Shown: one piece after another, positions 34,780-47,421 of the stretch
How positions within the stretch are numbered: the first letter of the stretch is position 1
How the letters are laid out: each line of letters starts with the position of its first letter
Assembly: GCA_001305115.1 (NCBI GenBank)
Contig: BCAA01000010.1
Coordinates: 1-64,000, forward strand
Reading direction: 5' to 3'
DNA length: 64,000 bases
Source: Clostridia bacterium UC5.1-1E11
Lineage (GTDB): Bacteria > Bacillota > Clostridia > Oscillospirales > Acutalibacteraceae
The notes under the pieces: generated by a model
Databases searched by the model: none
What the model was told of the DNA's origin: nothing
The model's input: only the letters and a program-made list of their open reading frames with translations
Made by a program: the position numbers and the translations under genes

Positions 34780-35177
34780 AATGCTATTTTCCCCTTTTTG
34801 TAAAGCTTTATGGATGATTTCTCCATACTTTTTCGTATATTTGCAATTTTTTATTTTAACATATGTATCGCTAAAAGTCACGGGGGAGCAAGTGGCATTC
34901 GGTGGAAAGTGGAGAGCTTCCCCAGGTTTCATATGGGAAAGACCCCTGTTTGATGGCAAATCGGAATATCCAGTGGAGGTATAACGGAGATTCGTCGGAA
35001 GATGGAGAAAAATTTACATATTGTTAATTAAATATCTGTAGCGGATATAGTAGAATACTAAATAGTCCATTTTGCAGAAATTCGCATGAAAATTGAGCAG
35101 GCGCGGCGAGGTTCCCTTTGGAATTTGCACGTGCATGGCGGGCGTTGCCCGCAGAGCACCATAAGGAGGGTGACCTC

Positions 35178-36080
35178 GTGTTTGGATATATCAGACCTCA
35201 AAAGTTTGAGTTGCGTGTGCGCGAATATGAACAGTATAGAGCGGTTTATTGTTCTTTATGTCGGCAATTGGGCGACCGTTATGGTATCTTTGCCAGGATG
35301 ACGCTCAGTTATGACTGCACGTTCTATGCGTTGTGGATGATGGCTTTACACAAAAGGTGTCCAAGTTTTCAAGAGGGACGCTGTGTGGTCAATCCGATGA
35401 AAAAGTGCGGATTTTGTACAGGTGGGGAGCGTGAACTGCGTTTGGCCTCCGCACTTTCAGTGATTATGGTCTATCAAAAGGTGCGGGACAACATAGCCGA
35501 TGACCGCTTTTTAAAGCGTTTACGGTCGTATTTTATGCTTCCTTTTGTCTCTCGAATGCGCCGGAAGGCGGAAAGAGACTATCCTGAATTGGATAAAATT
35601 GTCGCTTTGGCAACCATGGAACAGGCAGCCGCAGAACAGAATCCTGGGAAAAGTATTGACTTTTATGCGGAGCCTTCTGCCAAGATGATGGAGCAGGTGT
35701 TTGCTTTTGGCGCAGAAGCTCCGGAATTGAGCCCCGAAGACCGTCTTGTGCGGCAGGCGGGGTATTTTTTAGGCCGCTGGGTCTATATTATAGATGCAGC
35801 GGACGACTTGGAAAAAGATTTACGCGAAGGGGCTTTTAACCCTTTTATTGTGACAAAACAATTACAGTCCAATTGTTCCCCGGAGCGGCTGAAAGAAGTG
35901 AAAGCAGAGGCAAACCAGATTCTAAATGCGACGCTCTCTCAGTTGATCGCGGTGGTTAATTTGATGGACCTGCAACCGTTTGGTTCGATTGTTACCAATG
36001 TGATATTTCTCGGCCTGCCGGAAATGCAGCGAGCAATCCTGTTTGAGAAGGAGAAAGAAAAGCATGTCGGACCCGTATAA
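35178..36080 (+). CDS. DUF5685 family protein
   Basis: The 300-residue protein begins [28 protein letters not shown]. It has a Cys cluster ([10 protein letters not shown], then C-x4–10 spacing in [14 protein letters not shown]) and a mostly helical remainder with [19 protein letters not shown]. That Asp-rich helix recalls isoprenoid-synthase-like folds. The family is uncharacterised and widespread in clostridia beside a J-domain protein, as here. AAGGAGGGTGACCTC supports the GTG at 35178. Its end overlaps the start of the J-domain gene by 17 bases, so the two are translated together. Confidence 0.82.
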   Translation: MFGYIRPQKFELRVREYEQYRAVYCSLCRQLGDRYGIFARMTLSYDCTFYALWMMALHKRCPSFQEGRCVVNPMKKCGFCTGGERELRLASALSVIMVYQKVRDNIADDRFLKRLRSYFMLPFVSRMRRKAERDYPELDKIVALATMEQAAAEQNPGKSIDFYAEPSAKMMEQVFAFGAEAPELSPEDRLVRQAGYFLGRWVYIIDAADDLEKDLREGAFNPFIVTKQLQSNCSPERLKEVKAEANQILNATLSQLIAVVNLMDLQPFGSIVTNVIFLGLPEMQRAILFEKEKEKHVGPV

Positions 36081-36687
36081 GATTTTGGGAATCTCTCCCA
36101 CTGCGACGGATGATGAAGTCAAAAGTGCTTATCGCACCTTGGCGAAAAAATATCATCCAGACAATTATGCCGGAAGCCCGGTCGCAGATCTCGCGGACGA
36201 GAAAATGAAAGAGATCAACCAAGCCTATGACACGATTATGGCCCAGCGTAGAGGGCATACTGCTGGAAGCGCGCAACAACCGAGCGGAGGTTATACAGGG
36301 TATTCCTATGCCAATTCCCGTTCCAGCTTTAGCGATGTGCGGAATTTGATTATGACGGGTCGCATAGCGGATGCAGAACAAATTCTGAATGGTGTTCCTG
36401 TGGAGGGGCGCGATGCAGAATGGCATTTTTTGAAAGGAACCGTCCTGTATAAACGTGGTTGGATGGAAGAAGCATATAACCATTTTTCCAGCGCCTGTCA
36501 GATGGACCCCAATAATATGGAATATCGGGCGGCGATGAACCAAGCGATCAACCGTCGAAATGGCGTTTATGGCGGGTACAATCCCAATGCCCAGCCTGTA
36601 GGTGGGTGTAGTTTCTGCGATATTTGCGCGACTGCGATTTGCTGTGATGCCTGTTGCAACCCGTTTGGCGGAGGCGGTTGCTGTTGA
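36064..36687 (+). CDS. J-domain protein with Cys-rich C-terminus
   Basis: The N-terminal 60 residues form a DnaJ domain, [34 protein letters not shown], with the HPD motif that stimulates DnaK ATPase. A Gly/Ser/Tyr linker follows, then a helical TPR-like part (about 95–165; [12 protein letters not shown]…[21 protein letters not shown]). It ends in a cysteine-rich tail [26 protein letters not shown] that may bind metal. It lacks the DnaJ zinc and client domains, so it is a specialised co-chaperone, probably working with the DUF5685 protein. Confidence 0.85.
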   Translation: MSDPYKILGISPTATDDEVKSAYRTLAKKYHPDNYAGSPVADLADEKMKEINQAYDTIMAQRRGHTAGSAQQPSGGYTGYSYANSRSSFSDVRNLIMTGRIADAEQILNGVPVEGRDAEWHFLKGTVLYKRGWMEEAYNHFSSACQMDPNNMEYRAAMNQAINRRNGVYGGYNPNAQPVGGCSFCDICATAICCDACCNPFGGGGCC

Positions 36688-36697
36688 AAACCATACG

Positions 36698-37225
36698 ATG
36701 AAGCTGGCGTTCAGTGGAATGCTGGTGGCGTTGAGCACAGCGCTGATGTTTCTGACCAATTTGTTCCCGGTTGCTTCTTATACACTGCCGGCTATAGCAG
36801 GGGCATTATGGATATTATCTGTGATTGAGTTGGGGAAGGGATGGGCGTGGCCGTCGTTTGTGGCTTCATCTTTGCTGTCGTTTTTGGTAGTGGCGGATAA
36901 AGAAGCCGTAGCGATGTTTGTTCTCTTCTTTGGGTATTATCCCATCCTGAAGGCCTATTTTGAACAGTTTTCGAGGAGATTTCTCACTTGGTTGGCGAAA
37001 TATCTGTTGTTCAATGTGGCTATGATCGTGGAGTTTATTCTTTCCATTCATCTATTAGGAGTCCCAGAAGAAAGTTTCACGGTCTTTGGTGTGTACCTTC
37101 CTTGGGTGTTTTTGTTGATTGGAAATGTTGCGTTTTTGCTGTATGATTATTGCCTTTCTTGTTTAGTGGTTGTCTATTGCCAACGCATGCATAAGAATGT
37201 ACAGCGGTGGCTTCACCTGAAATAA
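36698..37225 (+). CDS. Polytopic membrane protein, function unknown
   Basis: The product of about 175 residues has roughly five to six membrane helices: MKLAFSGMLVALSTALMFLT, LPAIAGALWILSVIELGKG, AMFVLFFGYYPILKAYFEQF and LPWVFLLIGNVAFLLYDYCL. It ends with a basic tail. Its size and small-residue-rich first helix recall ECF transporter S components, but I see no specific signature. No clear ribosome site precedes the ATG at 36698. It starts 10 bases after the J-domain stop and may depend on coupling. Confidence 0.65.
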   Translation: MKLAFSGMLVALSTALMFLTNLFPVASYTLPAIAGALWILSVIELGKGWAWPSFVASSLLSFLVVADKEAVAMFVLFFGYYPILKAYFEQFSRRFLTWLAKYLLFNVAMIVEFILSIHLLGVPEESFTVFGVYLPWVFLLIGNVAFLLYDYCLSCLVVVYCQRMHKNVQRWLHLK

Positions 37226-37397
37226 AAGCTTGATTTTTCAAAACTTTGGTTTTAATATAGAGTGGAACCGTTTTTGCCATTTATTTGGAGAAAACAGCTC
37301 CACTATTTTTTGCATTAATTTGGAAAAGTGCCGTCGTTTTCCGCGCGGAACGTGGCGGCAAACCTCATGAAATCTACGCGCGGGGATGGGATTTGAA

Positions 37398-38282
37398 ATG
37401 AATAACTTGTTGACCGTCAGAATTCAAGACAAGATGACCAGTTTTTCAAAGGGCCAAAGGCTGATTGCAAAATATATATTGGAGCACTATGACAAGGTGG
37501 CGTTTATGACGGCCGCACGCCTGGGCGCTACAGTGGGGGTGAGCGAATCTACTGTGGTGCGTTTTGCCACAGAGATCGGTTATACTGGGTATCCGGAGTT
37601 GCAGCAGGCCATGCAAGAGATGATCCGGAATAAGCTCACGTCGGTTCAGCGGATGGAAGTCACCGCCAATCGCATTGGAGAGAATGATATTCTCGACTCG
37701 GTGTTCAACCAGGACATCGACATCATTCGGCGGACCATGGAAGAGACATCCCATGAAAACTTTTATAAAGCGGCCGATGCAATCGCCTCGGCTCGAAAGA
37801 TCTATATTTTGGGGGCGCGCAGTTCCTTGGCGTTGGCGACTTTTTTGTCCTACTACATGCATCTGCTGTTTGAAAATGTACTTCTGGTGCAGTCCACCAG
37901 CGAAGGAGAGATCTTTGAGCAGATGATCCGCATTGACGAGAACGACGTGGTGATCGGCATTAGTTTTCCACGTTATTCCCGCAAGGCGGTAAAAGCGATG
38001 AATTTTGCCCGGAAACGCGGCGCAAAGGTTGTGGCTATCACAGACAGCAATTTATCACCGTTGGCAGAGCCAGCAGACTATTTGCTTTTGGCACGCAGTG
38101 ATATTGCTTCGATTGTCGATTCCCTCTGTGCACCGCTCAGTTTAATTAATGCCCTGATTGTCACCATAGCCCTGAAAAAATCCAATGAAGTCAAAAAGGT
38201 ATTCCAGAATCTGGAGGACATCTGGGACGAATATGGAGTTTATGAAAAGGTGGATGAACACAAGAGTGAGCCAACCATTTGA
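37398..38282 (+). CDS. MurR/RpiR-family transcriptional regulator
   Basis: The protein of about 294 residues has an N-terminal HTH of the RpiR type: KMTSFSKGQRLIAKYILEHYD, then ARLGATVGVSESTVVRFATEIGYTGYPELQQ. A SIS sugar-phosphate-binding domain follows, IYILGARSSLALATFLSYY and DVVIGISFPRYSRKAVKAMNFARKRGAKVVAITDS. Such regulators sense phosphosugars and usually control sugar catabolism; no target genes are adjacent. The ATG at 37398 has GGGATGGG upstream; 37386 is an alternative. Its end overlaps the next gene. Confidence 0.87.
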   Translation: MNNLLTVRIQDKMTSFSKGQRLIAKYILEHYDKVAFMTAARLGATVGVSESTVVRFATEIGYTGYPELQQAMQEMIRNKLTSVQRMEVTANRIGENDILDSVFNQDIDIIRRTMEETSHENFYKAADAIASARKIYILGARSSLALATFLSYYMHLLFENVLLVQSTSEGEIFEQMIRIDENDVVIGISFPRYSRKAVKAMNFARKRGAKVVAITDSNLSPLAEPADYLLLARSDIASIVDSLCAPLSLINALIVTIALKKSNEVKKVFQNLEDIWDEYGVYEKVDEHKSEPTI

Positions 38283-39504
38283 TGTTGTAGTGATCGGCGG
38301 CGGGGCGGCTGGAATGCTTGCGGCTGGTACGGCAGCGGCCCGCGGTATGCAGGTTTGCTTGGTGGAGAAACAGGCGCGGCCCGGGCGAAAACTGATGATT
38401 ACCGGTAAGGGGCGCTGTAACCTGACAAACGACTGCGATGTACAGGAGTTCATTGCGTCGGTTCCGTCCAACGGGCGGTTTTTATTCAGCGCGGCTTCGG
38501 CGTTTACACCGCGGGACGTGATGGCTTTTTTTGAGAACCAGGGGCTACCGCTCAAAGTGGAGAGGGGAAACCGGGTGTTTCCTACGTCCGACCGTGCGGT
38601 AGATGTGGTGGATACGTTGGTTCGGTATATGAAACGCGGTGGCGTGGAAATGCTAATGGGGCAAGCAGCCAAGTTGCTGTTGGAACAAGGCCATGTTCAG
38701 GGGATTGAGCTTCAAGACGGCGCCTGCGTCCTTGCACGCAATGTGCTCATTGCGTGTGGAGGAGCGTCGTACCCCGGCACAGGCTCCACCGGAGACGGAT
38801 ATATGCTTGCACGGCAAGCAGGTCATACTGTGGTTCCCCTGCGCCCATCATTGGTCCCGTTGGTGGCAAAAGGGACGGACTGTTCCGAGATGATGGGATT
38901 GTCGCTAAAGAATACGGCAATTCGTGTTTTGGACACCCAAAAGAAGAAAGAGGTCTACAGCGACTTTGGAGAGATGCTTTTCACTCATTTTGGGGTTTCT
39001 GGCCCGATGATTTTGAGCGCCAGTGCCCATATGCGGGATATGGCGCCGGGACGGTATCGGATTGTGATCGATCTGAAACCAGCGCTACGCCCGGAACAGC
39101 TGGATGCTCGTTTGCAGAGGGATTTTGAAATGAACAAAAATCGGGATTTTATCAATGCGCTTTCCGCATTGCTTCCGCGAAAAATGATTCCGGTGCTGGT
39201 GCGGCGTTCCGGGATTTTGCCGGAGACAAAATGTAATCAGATCACACGCGAACAGCGCCGTGCATTTGTGACGCTTTTAAAAGCGTATCCGGTGGAGATT
39301 TCCGGCTTTCGTCCGATTGAGGAGGCCATTGTCACATCCGGCGGCGTTTCCGTAAAGGAAGTCAATCCAAAGACTATGGAATCGAAACGAATCAAGGGCT
39401 TATATTTTGCCGGAGAAGTGCTCGATGTGGACGCCTATACCGGCGGCTTCAATCTACAGATCGCGTTTTGTACCGGCCGGCTTGCCGCGAATTCCATGCA
39501 GTAG
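38254..39504 (+). CDS. HI0933/YhiN-family flavoprotein
   Basis: The FAD-dependent protein of about 416 residues starts with the dinucleotide fold FDVVVIGGGAAGMLAAGTAAARG and the family hallmark GRKLMITGKGRCNLTND. Later motifs are NVLIACGGASYPGTGSTGDGY, LFTHFGVSGPMILSAS and the C-terminal FAD closure IKGLYFAGEVLDVDAYTGGFNLQIAFCTGR. It is often annotated as an aminoacetone oxidase or BaiN-like protein, but its real reaction is uncertain. The start is not secure: ATGs at 38242 and 38254 both lie inside the end of the RpiR gene. cmk follows 12 bases after its stop. Confidence 0.87.
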   Translation: MNTRVSQPFDVVVIGGGAAGMLAAGTAAARGMQVCLVEKQARPGRKLMITGKGRCNLTNDCDVQEFIASVPSNGRFLFSAASAFTPRDVMAFFENQGLPLKVERGNRVFPTSDRAVDVVDTLVRYMKRGGVEMLMGQAAKLLLEQGHVQGIELQDGACVLARNVLIACGGASYPGTGSTGDGYMLARQAGHTVVPLRPSLVPLVAKGTDCSEMMGLSLKNTAIRVLDTQKKKEVYSDFGEMLFTHFGVSGPMILSASAHMRDMAPGRYRIVIDLKPALRPEQLDARLQRDFEMNKNRDFINALSALLPRKMIPVLVRRSGILPETKCNQITREQRRAFVTLLKAYPVEISGFRPIEEAIVTSGGVSVKEVNPKTMESKRIKGLYFAGEVLDVDAYTGGFNLQIAFCTGRLAANSMQ

Positions 39505-39516
39505 GGAGGAAACAGA

Positions 39517-40179
39517 ATGAATGCAATTGCCATTGATGGACCGGGAGGGGCCGGGAAAAGTACCATGGCCCGTGCTTTGGCCAAGCAGTTGGGATATGTA
39601 TATGTGGACACGGGGGCTTTATATCGGGCGATTGGGCTGTATATGCGCCGGTTGGGGATTCCTACCACTGATTTTGACGCGGTTGCAGGAAACCTGACAG
39701 GGGTGAAGGTTCGCTTAGCGTTTCGCAATGGGGAGCAGCGGGTATTTTGGGGAAGAGGATGTATCCGATGCGATACGCACGCAGGATATTTCGATCGCGG
39801 CCTCCAATGTCTCTGCGGTTCCGCAGGTACGGGCGTTTCTGTTTGACCTGCAGCGGGATCTCGCTAAAACCAACCATGTTGTGATGGATGGTAGGGACAT
39901 TGGAACGGTGGTCCTTCCCCACGCACAAGTTAAAATTTTTTGACAGCCTCTCCGGAAGAGCGGGCGCGACGGCGTTATGAAGAGCTTTTAGAGAAAGGGA
40001 TGGAGGCTGACTATGAGCAGGTTCTTGCAGAACTGAAACAGCGCGACTACGACGACTCGCATCGTGCGGTAGCGCCGTTGGTTCCGGCAGACGATTCTAT
40101 TTTGGTAGATAGCACTGGCTTGACACGCGAAGAAGCGCTTCAACGCCTGCTAAAGACCGTCCAAGAAAAGCTTTCTTAG
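39517..40179 (+). CDS. cmk: Cytidylate kinase, frameshifted twice
   Basis: Cmk phosphorylates CMP and dCMP with ATP. The P-loop is [18 protein letters not shown], then [18 protein letters not shown]. In the second frame come [31 protein letters not shown] and [21 protein letters not shown]. In the third come [15 protein letters not shown] and the lid-type arginines, ending [16 protein letters not shown]. Breaks are at TTTTGGGG (39745–39752), where a missing T and G, or one extra T, fits, and at the six-T run 39936–39941, where seven give [12 protein letters not shown]. Intact length is about 220 residues. GGAGGAAACAG precedes the ATG. It heads the cmk–plsC–plsC–ispH/rpsA group. Confidence 0.92.
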
Positions 40180-40249
40180 AAACGAGTCTGTCGATTGGAC
40201 AGAGGTCGTTAAAACAATGCCGGGACTCCCGGAGATCGGTGGTTGAAAA

Positions 40250-40898
40250 ATGAGGAGTACGCCTCTTTATGTATTTGCAAGAGCATTGGCGGCATGGGTG
40301 ACTTATCCATTTGCGCCTTACACGGTAAAGGGAAGGGACTTATTCCCTGAGGAGGGCCGTGTGGTCGTCTGTTGTAACCATATGGCCAATTCGGACCCCG
40401 TGCGCTTATCTTGTTCCCAGCGCAGACAGATTTATTACATGGCAAAGGCGGAACTTTTTTCAGTTTAAACCCTTTGGCTTTATTTTGAAGAAATTGGGTG
40501 CATTTCCTGTACAGCGCGGCAAGGGGGATGTGGAAGCCATTGACACGGCGGCAGAATTGTTGCGTGACGACTGTGCGGTTGGAGTATTTATCGAGGGGAC
40601 TCGATCCAAAAACGGTGAATTTGGCAAACCGAAGGCGGGCGCGGTGATGCTCGCATACAACAACCATGCTCCGATTTTGCCGGTCTGCATCACGCCGATC
40701 GGGAGCAAAAGGCCACGCCTGTTTCACCGTGCGGTGGTTTCGTTTGGTGAACTGATTCCGTTTGAAGAGCTGGGAATACATGAGGGCTCTGGTGTGGAAT
40801 TTCGGAATGCCAGCCGTTTGGTGATGGACAAGATTCGGGCGCTGCGGGAACGCGATTTACGGGAACTGGAAGAGAAGGATGCCTCAAACCACATTTAG
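40250..40898 (+). CDS. plsC: 1-acyl-sn-glycerol-3-phosphate acyltransferase, frameshifted
   Basis: PlsC acylates lysophosphatidic acid at the membrane during phospholipid synthesis. The HX4D catalytic motif is CCNHMANSDPV. Downstream blocks are KKLGAFPVQRGKGDVEAID, VGVFIEGTRSKNGEF, GAVMLAYNNHAPILPVCI and VVSFGELIPFEEL. The frame changes at the six-T run 40455–40460; five Ts restore AELFQFKPFGFILKK. The intact length of about 215 residues is usual. It is followed within 35 bases by a second PlsC-like gene. Confidence 0.88.
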
Positions 40899-40931
40899 CC
40901 GGGCTACATACCATGCAGAGGAGGGCCGGAC

Positions 40932-41507
40932 ATGTCCGCATATCGGTTCTGGAGGAGAGCGCTGATGCCGATTGGCAAACTTCTGTTTCGCCTGCGCTTT
41001 GAGGGAACAGAAAATATTCCACGGGAAGGCCCTGTTGTCATTTGCAGCAACCATCGTTCCGTACTGGACCCGTTTTTTTTGGCTCTGCCGGTGCCCAGAG
41101 AGATTCGCTTTATGGCAAAGTCGGAGCTGTTTGAAGAGCATGGACAATTTGTTCGATGGCTTCTTTACGCGTTTGGCGCATTTCCAGTCCGTAGGGACAA
41201 AGGGGATGCAGAGTCTGTGCGGACGGCGGTTCACATCCTGCGGGAGGGCGGAGCAGTTGGAATTTTTCCCCAGGGGCGCTGTGTGTTTGATCGGTCGCCA
41301 TTTAAGCCCAAGGCGGGCGCCGTCTTGGTGGCTGCAAAGGCAAAGGCGCCTATTTTGCCTGCTTGTATCTCTTTCCAAGGGAGAATATGCCCGTTGAAGC
41401 GCGTTGTGGTGCGTTTTGGTGAAATTCTTCCCCTTCCGGCTCTTTCTCTTTCGGATGACTCGCTTCAAAACGTACGGGAGGCGGCGGGGCTCTTGGCGGA
41501 AAAATAA
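40932..41507 (+). CDS. Second PlsC-like acyltransferase
   Basis: The 191-residue intact protein has HX4D in VICSNHRSVLDPFFLALP, then FMAKSELFEEHGQFVRWLLYAFGAFPVRRDKGDAESV. VGIFPQGRCVFD and the final VVRFGEILPLPAL follow. It is clearly homologous to the preceding plsC gene, so the two form a tandem pair that may differ in acyl chain or position specificity. GAGGAGGGCCGGAC lies before the ATG at 40932. Confidence 0.87.
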   Translation: MSAYRFWRRALMPIGKLLFRLRFEGTENIPREGPVVICSNHRSVLDPFFLALPVPREIRFMAKSELFEEHGQFVRWLLYAFGAFPVRRDKGDAESVRTAVHILREGGAVGIFPQGRCVFDRSPFKPKAGAVLVAAKAKAPILPACISFQGRICPLKRVVVRFGEILPLPALSLSDDSLQNVREAAGLLAEK

Positions 41508-41700
41508 ATGGATTGCTTGAAAGAAAATGAGCTTTTGTGTTGTATTTTGTGTGATGAGCGTTTTGTAGACGATCGATGCGCTGTTTTTTGGCAGGGTTCT
41601 TTTGTGCCAATCAGCAAGGGCTTTTTCATAAAAGGGCTCATAAATGGGACAAGGCCGGGGAAACTTTTTGTAAGGCCGGCAAACAAGGAGGACGGTAAAT

Positions 41701-43697
41701 TTGAAAATTACCGTAGCGAAATCGGCCGGTTTTTGTTTTGGCGTGAACCGGGCGGTGCAGATGGTGTTCGAGCTTTTGGATGAGGGAAAACGTGTATGTA
41801 CGCTGGGACCGATTATCCACAATCCGCAAACGCTACAAGTTTTGGCTGCACGCGGCGTTCAGATCGTAGAGGCGCCAAAAGATGCTCCCAAGGATGCAAC
41901 TTTGGTCATCCGCTCCCATGGAGTGTCAGAAGCGGTGTTGGATGAAATCCGCCGTTTGAAGCTCGCTTATGTGGATGCGACTTGTCCGTTCGTGGCAAAA
42001 ATTCACAGGATTGTTTCCGACGCCTCTGCTAAAGGACAAACGGTGTTGATTGCCGGAAATGCCACCCATCCAGAGGTGGAGGGAATTCGAGGACATTGCC
42101 AAGCTTGCTATGTCTTTAAAGATGCAAAAGAATTGGAAAATCTTACAAATGATTTCCCAGAATTGAAAAATAGGCCGTCATGTTTTGTCGCACAGACGAC
42201 TTTTAGCGTGGCGGAATGGGAAAATTGTTTGGAAATCATAAAAAGGTATATACAAATGCCACAATTTTTGATACAATATGTAATGCTACTGCAAAGCGTC
42301 AATCTGAAGCGGTCGAATTGTCCGAGCATTGCGATGCGATGATCGTCATCGGCGGCAGGCAAAGTTCAAACACTGCGAAACTCCGCGATGTTTGTAGGCA
42401 GAACTGCACTACATATCTCATCGAAACAGCGGGTGAGCTTCCGCTGTCGGCTCTGAAGGGAGCCGCTTCCGTTGGCATTACTGCCGGTGCCTCTACACCG
42501 GCAAGCATTATAAAGGAGGTACTAGTTACCATGTCAGAAATTATTGAAAACGCAGGTGCGAATTCAACGGAGAATGCCGATACGAGCTTTGAGGAGATGC
42601 TTGAAGAATCCCTCAAAAGTTTAAATACAGATGAGAAGGTACACGGTGTGGTTGTCGGCATTGCCCCCAACGAGGTCTATGTAGATGTTGGAAGAAAGCA
42701 GGCTGGATTTATTCCGGTAGCCGAACTGTCTGCTGACCCGAACGCAAAACCGGAAGATCTGGTAAAAATCGGCGACGAAATGGACCTCCTGATCATGCGC
42801 ACCAACGATCAGGAAGGAACGATCATGCTTTCCAAGAAGCGTTTGGATGCAGCGAAGGGTTGGGAAACGGTCGCTGCAGCAGAAGAAAGCCAGGAGATTT
42901 TGACGGGCGTTGTAACAGAGGTCATCAAGGGCGGCGTCATCGCGGTGACCAATGGAGTTCGCGTATTCATTCCGGCTTCTCAGGCGACAGCTTCCCGCAA
43001 TGATCCGTTGGAGGATCTGTTGAAGAAGGAAGTTCGCTTCCGCATCATTGAGGTCAATCGCAACCGCCGTCGTGCGGTTGGTTCCATCCGTTCCGTCCTG
43101 AAGGACGAGCGCAAGGCTTTGGCCGATAAGTTCTGGGAGACCGCAGAGGTGGACAAAGAGTATACTGGTGTTGTGAAGTCTCTGACCGCTTATGGCGCGT
43201 TTGTCGATTTGGGCGGTATTGACGGTATGATTCACATTTCTGAGCTCTCTTGGAGCAGAATTAAGCATCCGAGCGAAGTCGTCAATGTGGGCGATACTGT
43301 GAAAGTATATATCAAGGGCTTGGACCGCGAAAAGGGCAAGATTTCTCTTGGTTACAAGCGTGCAGAGGACAATCCGTGGGAAATCCTCAAGCGTGATTAT
43401 CCTGTTGGCACAGTGGCAGACGTCACGGTCGTAGGTATGACCACCTTTGGCGCATTTGCCAGAATTATTCCGGGGATCGATGGTTTGATTCACATTTCGC
43501 AGATTGCGGATCATCGCATTGAGAAGCCACAGGATGTTTTGAAGATTGGTGACGTTGTCAAAGCGAAGATTACGGACATCGATTTTGAGAAGAAACGTGT
43601 CAGCCTTTCCATCCGTGCACTGCTTGAGCCGGTTGCGGCGGAGGAAGATGCAGCTGCTCCTGCACAGGAGGAAGCACCGGCTGCGGATGCAGAATAA
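41701..43697 (+). CDS. ispH-rpsA: IspH–ribosomal protein S1 fusion, frameshifted
   Basis: Residues about 1–280 are HMB-PP reductase, the last enzyme of the MEP isoprenoid pathway. The 4Fe-4S cysteines lie in AKSAGFCFGVNRAV, DATCPFVAKIH and DTICNAT; GNATHPEVEGIRGH and ASTPASIIKEV are also typical. The C-terminal part, from about MSEIIENAG on, has four S1 RNA-binding repeats (VHGVVVGIAPNEVYVDVG, LTGVVTEVIKGGVIAV, YTGVVKSLTAYGAFVDLGGIDGMIHISELS, GTVADVTVVGMTTFGAFARI) and an acidic tail. The break is at the five-A run 42240–42244; six As restore EIIKKVYTNATIFDTIC. An AAGGAGG about 11 bases before the internal ATG at 42531 could give free S1 as well. The TTG start at 41701 follows AAGGAGG. Confidence 0.9.
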
Positions 43698-43715
43698 TAA
43701 GCTCTTACTAAATTT

Positions 43716-43749
43716 GGGCACAGAGGAATTGTTCCTCTGTGCCTTTTTT
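43716..43749 (+). terminator. Rho-independent terminator of the ispH-rpsA operon
   Basis: GGCACAGAGGAA pairs with TTCCTCTGTGCC (43717–43743), loop TTG, followed by six Ts. Confidence 0.9.
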
Positions 43750-44072
43750 GATTAGAACCCTTCGAAAAGACGGTGGCGCGCCCCGTAAAAAGCTATTGCT
43801 TCAAGCATCGATCGAAACAAACGCTCAACAACGATCTTTCGATGATAAAAAGGTTGCTGTTAAAACGGTAATTGCCCGTTTACGGTCTGGGCACAAGAGA
43901 TGGAATCGGAATAAAGGTCCATGCGTTTTGAGAAGCTTATCGGTAATAGGCATTTATAGGGCCTTTTTATGCCTCGGTTTAGCCGATAGATTTAACGATT
44001 AAGAATGGAAAAGTATGCACAGCTTTTTTCCTTTTGCGTATGATGGAAAAGAAGCAAAAGGAGGGATACGCC
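43750..44072. other. Non-coding stretch before yunB
   Basis: About 320 bases with no supported gene. I found no convincing sigma-A promoter; a sporulation-sigma promoter for yunB would be expected here but cannot be identified with confidence. Confidence 0.4.
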
Positions 44073-44720
44073 GTGAGACGATGGAGAAGAAGCCGGCCGC
44101 GCCGCCGTAGACAAAGAGGATGGCTGGGAAGAATCTTGGCAGTTTTCATTTTGACCGGCGTAATCTTTCTATTCTTAGACTGGAAATTACATCCTATCAT
44201 CGAGTCCATGGTATCCAATCAGGCGCGGATTGCGTCTGTTGAGGCGATCAATGAAGCCGTTATGGAGGAATTGGCGGCGGATTCTGTCTCCTATACCGAT
44301 TTGGTCAATATTGAACGTGCAGAATCCGGACAGATTTTGGCAGTTACGACAGATATGACACAGATGAACCAGCTCAAATCGTCGATCCTACAGCGTGTTC
44401 AGGAACAATTGGGAGAGCATTTAGACACCGGCGTGCCACTGGGAACCCTGTTGGGAAGTGAATTATTACATGGCCGTGGACCGAATATCCCCGTGCGGTT
44501 GACGCTTTCCGGCAATGTAACAGCAGATTTTGAAAGCACGTTTGAATCCGCAGGAATCAATCAGACCAAGCATCGAATTTGCCTACATATTCATACCAGT
44601 ATTTATTCGTTTTTGCCGCCTGCTTACAATGGCACAACCGAGATTGAAACCGACATACCTGTGGCAGAAACCGTGATTATTGGTGAAGTTCCGCAATTGA
44701 TGGCGAACTTTAAAACATAA
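44073..44720 (+). CDS. yunB: Sporulation protein YunB
   Basis: The 215-residue protein has a very basic N-terminus (RRWRRSRPRRRRQRG), one membrane helix (ILAVFILTGVIFLFLDW) and an extracytoplasmic domain. That domain has HPIIESMVSNQARIASVEAINEAV, TDMTQMNQLKSSILQRVQEQL, VPLGTLLGSELLHGRGP and VAETVIIGEVPQLM. This is the YunB pattern; in Bacillus yunB is expressed in the mother cell under sigma-E and needed for efficient sporulation. The GTG at 44073 follows AAAGGAGGG. It supports the view that the organism forms endospores. Confidence 0.85.
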   Translation: MRRWRRSRPRRRRQRGWLGRILAVFILTGVIFLFLDWKLHPIIESMVSNQARIASVEAINEAVMEELAADSVSYTDLVNIERAESGQILAVTTDMTQMNQLKSSILQRVQEQLGEHLDTGVPLGTLLGSELLHGRGPNIPVRLTLSGNVTADFESTFESAGINQTKHRICLHIHTSIYSFLPPAYNGTTEIETDIPVAETVIIGEVPQLMANFKT

Positions 44721-44780
44721 TTTTTCCCAGCATCTCTTTACGCGAATAGGTTGCATGGAGTATAATCAAACTAATGAAAA

Positions 44781-47249
<2,469 letters not shown>

Positions 47250-47321
47250 CCCCTAGATAAGGAATGTGGTTTTGATTACCGCTATGCGTAGGGAATTTAG
47301 TGAACTTTATAAAAGCTTAAC

Positions 47322-47349
47322 TTGACAAAAAACAAATCTTTTTTATACT
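47322..47349 (+). promoter_or_regulatory. Sigma-A promoter of lysA
   Basis: TTGACA (47322–47327), 16 bases, TATACT (47344–47349). Confidence 0.8.
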
Positions 47350-47421
47350 GTAAGCGTCAATTTTGAAAGTTAATCTGTGCTAACTTGCGGCATAGAAATG
47401 AATTAGGAAAGTGGGAGCCAG

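Noticed and set aside
42216..43697. Reading the long frame as a new stand-alone protein with an unusual N-terminus
   Set aside because: Its first 100 residues are the C-terminal third of IspH, joined to the upstream part by a one-base homopolymer error; IspH–S1 fusions are known.
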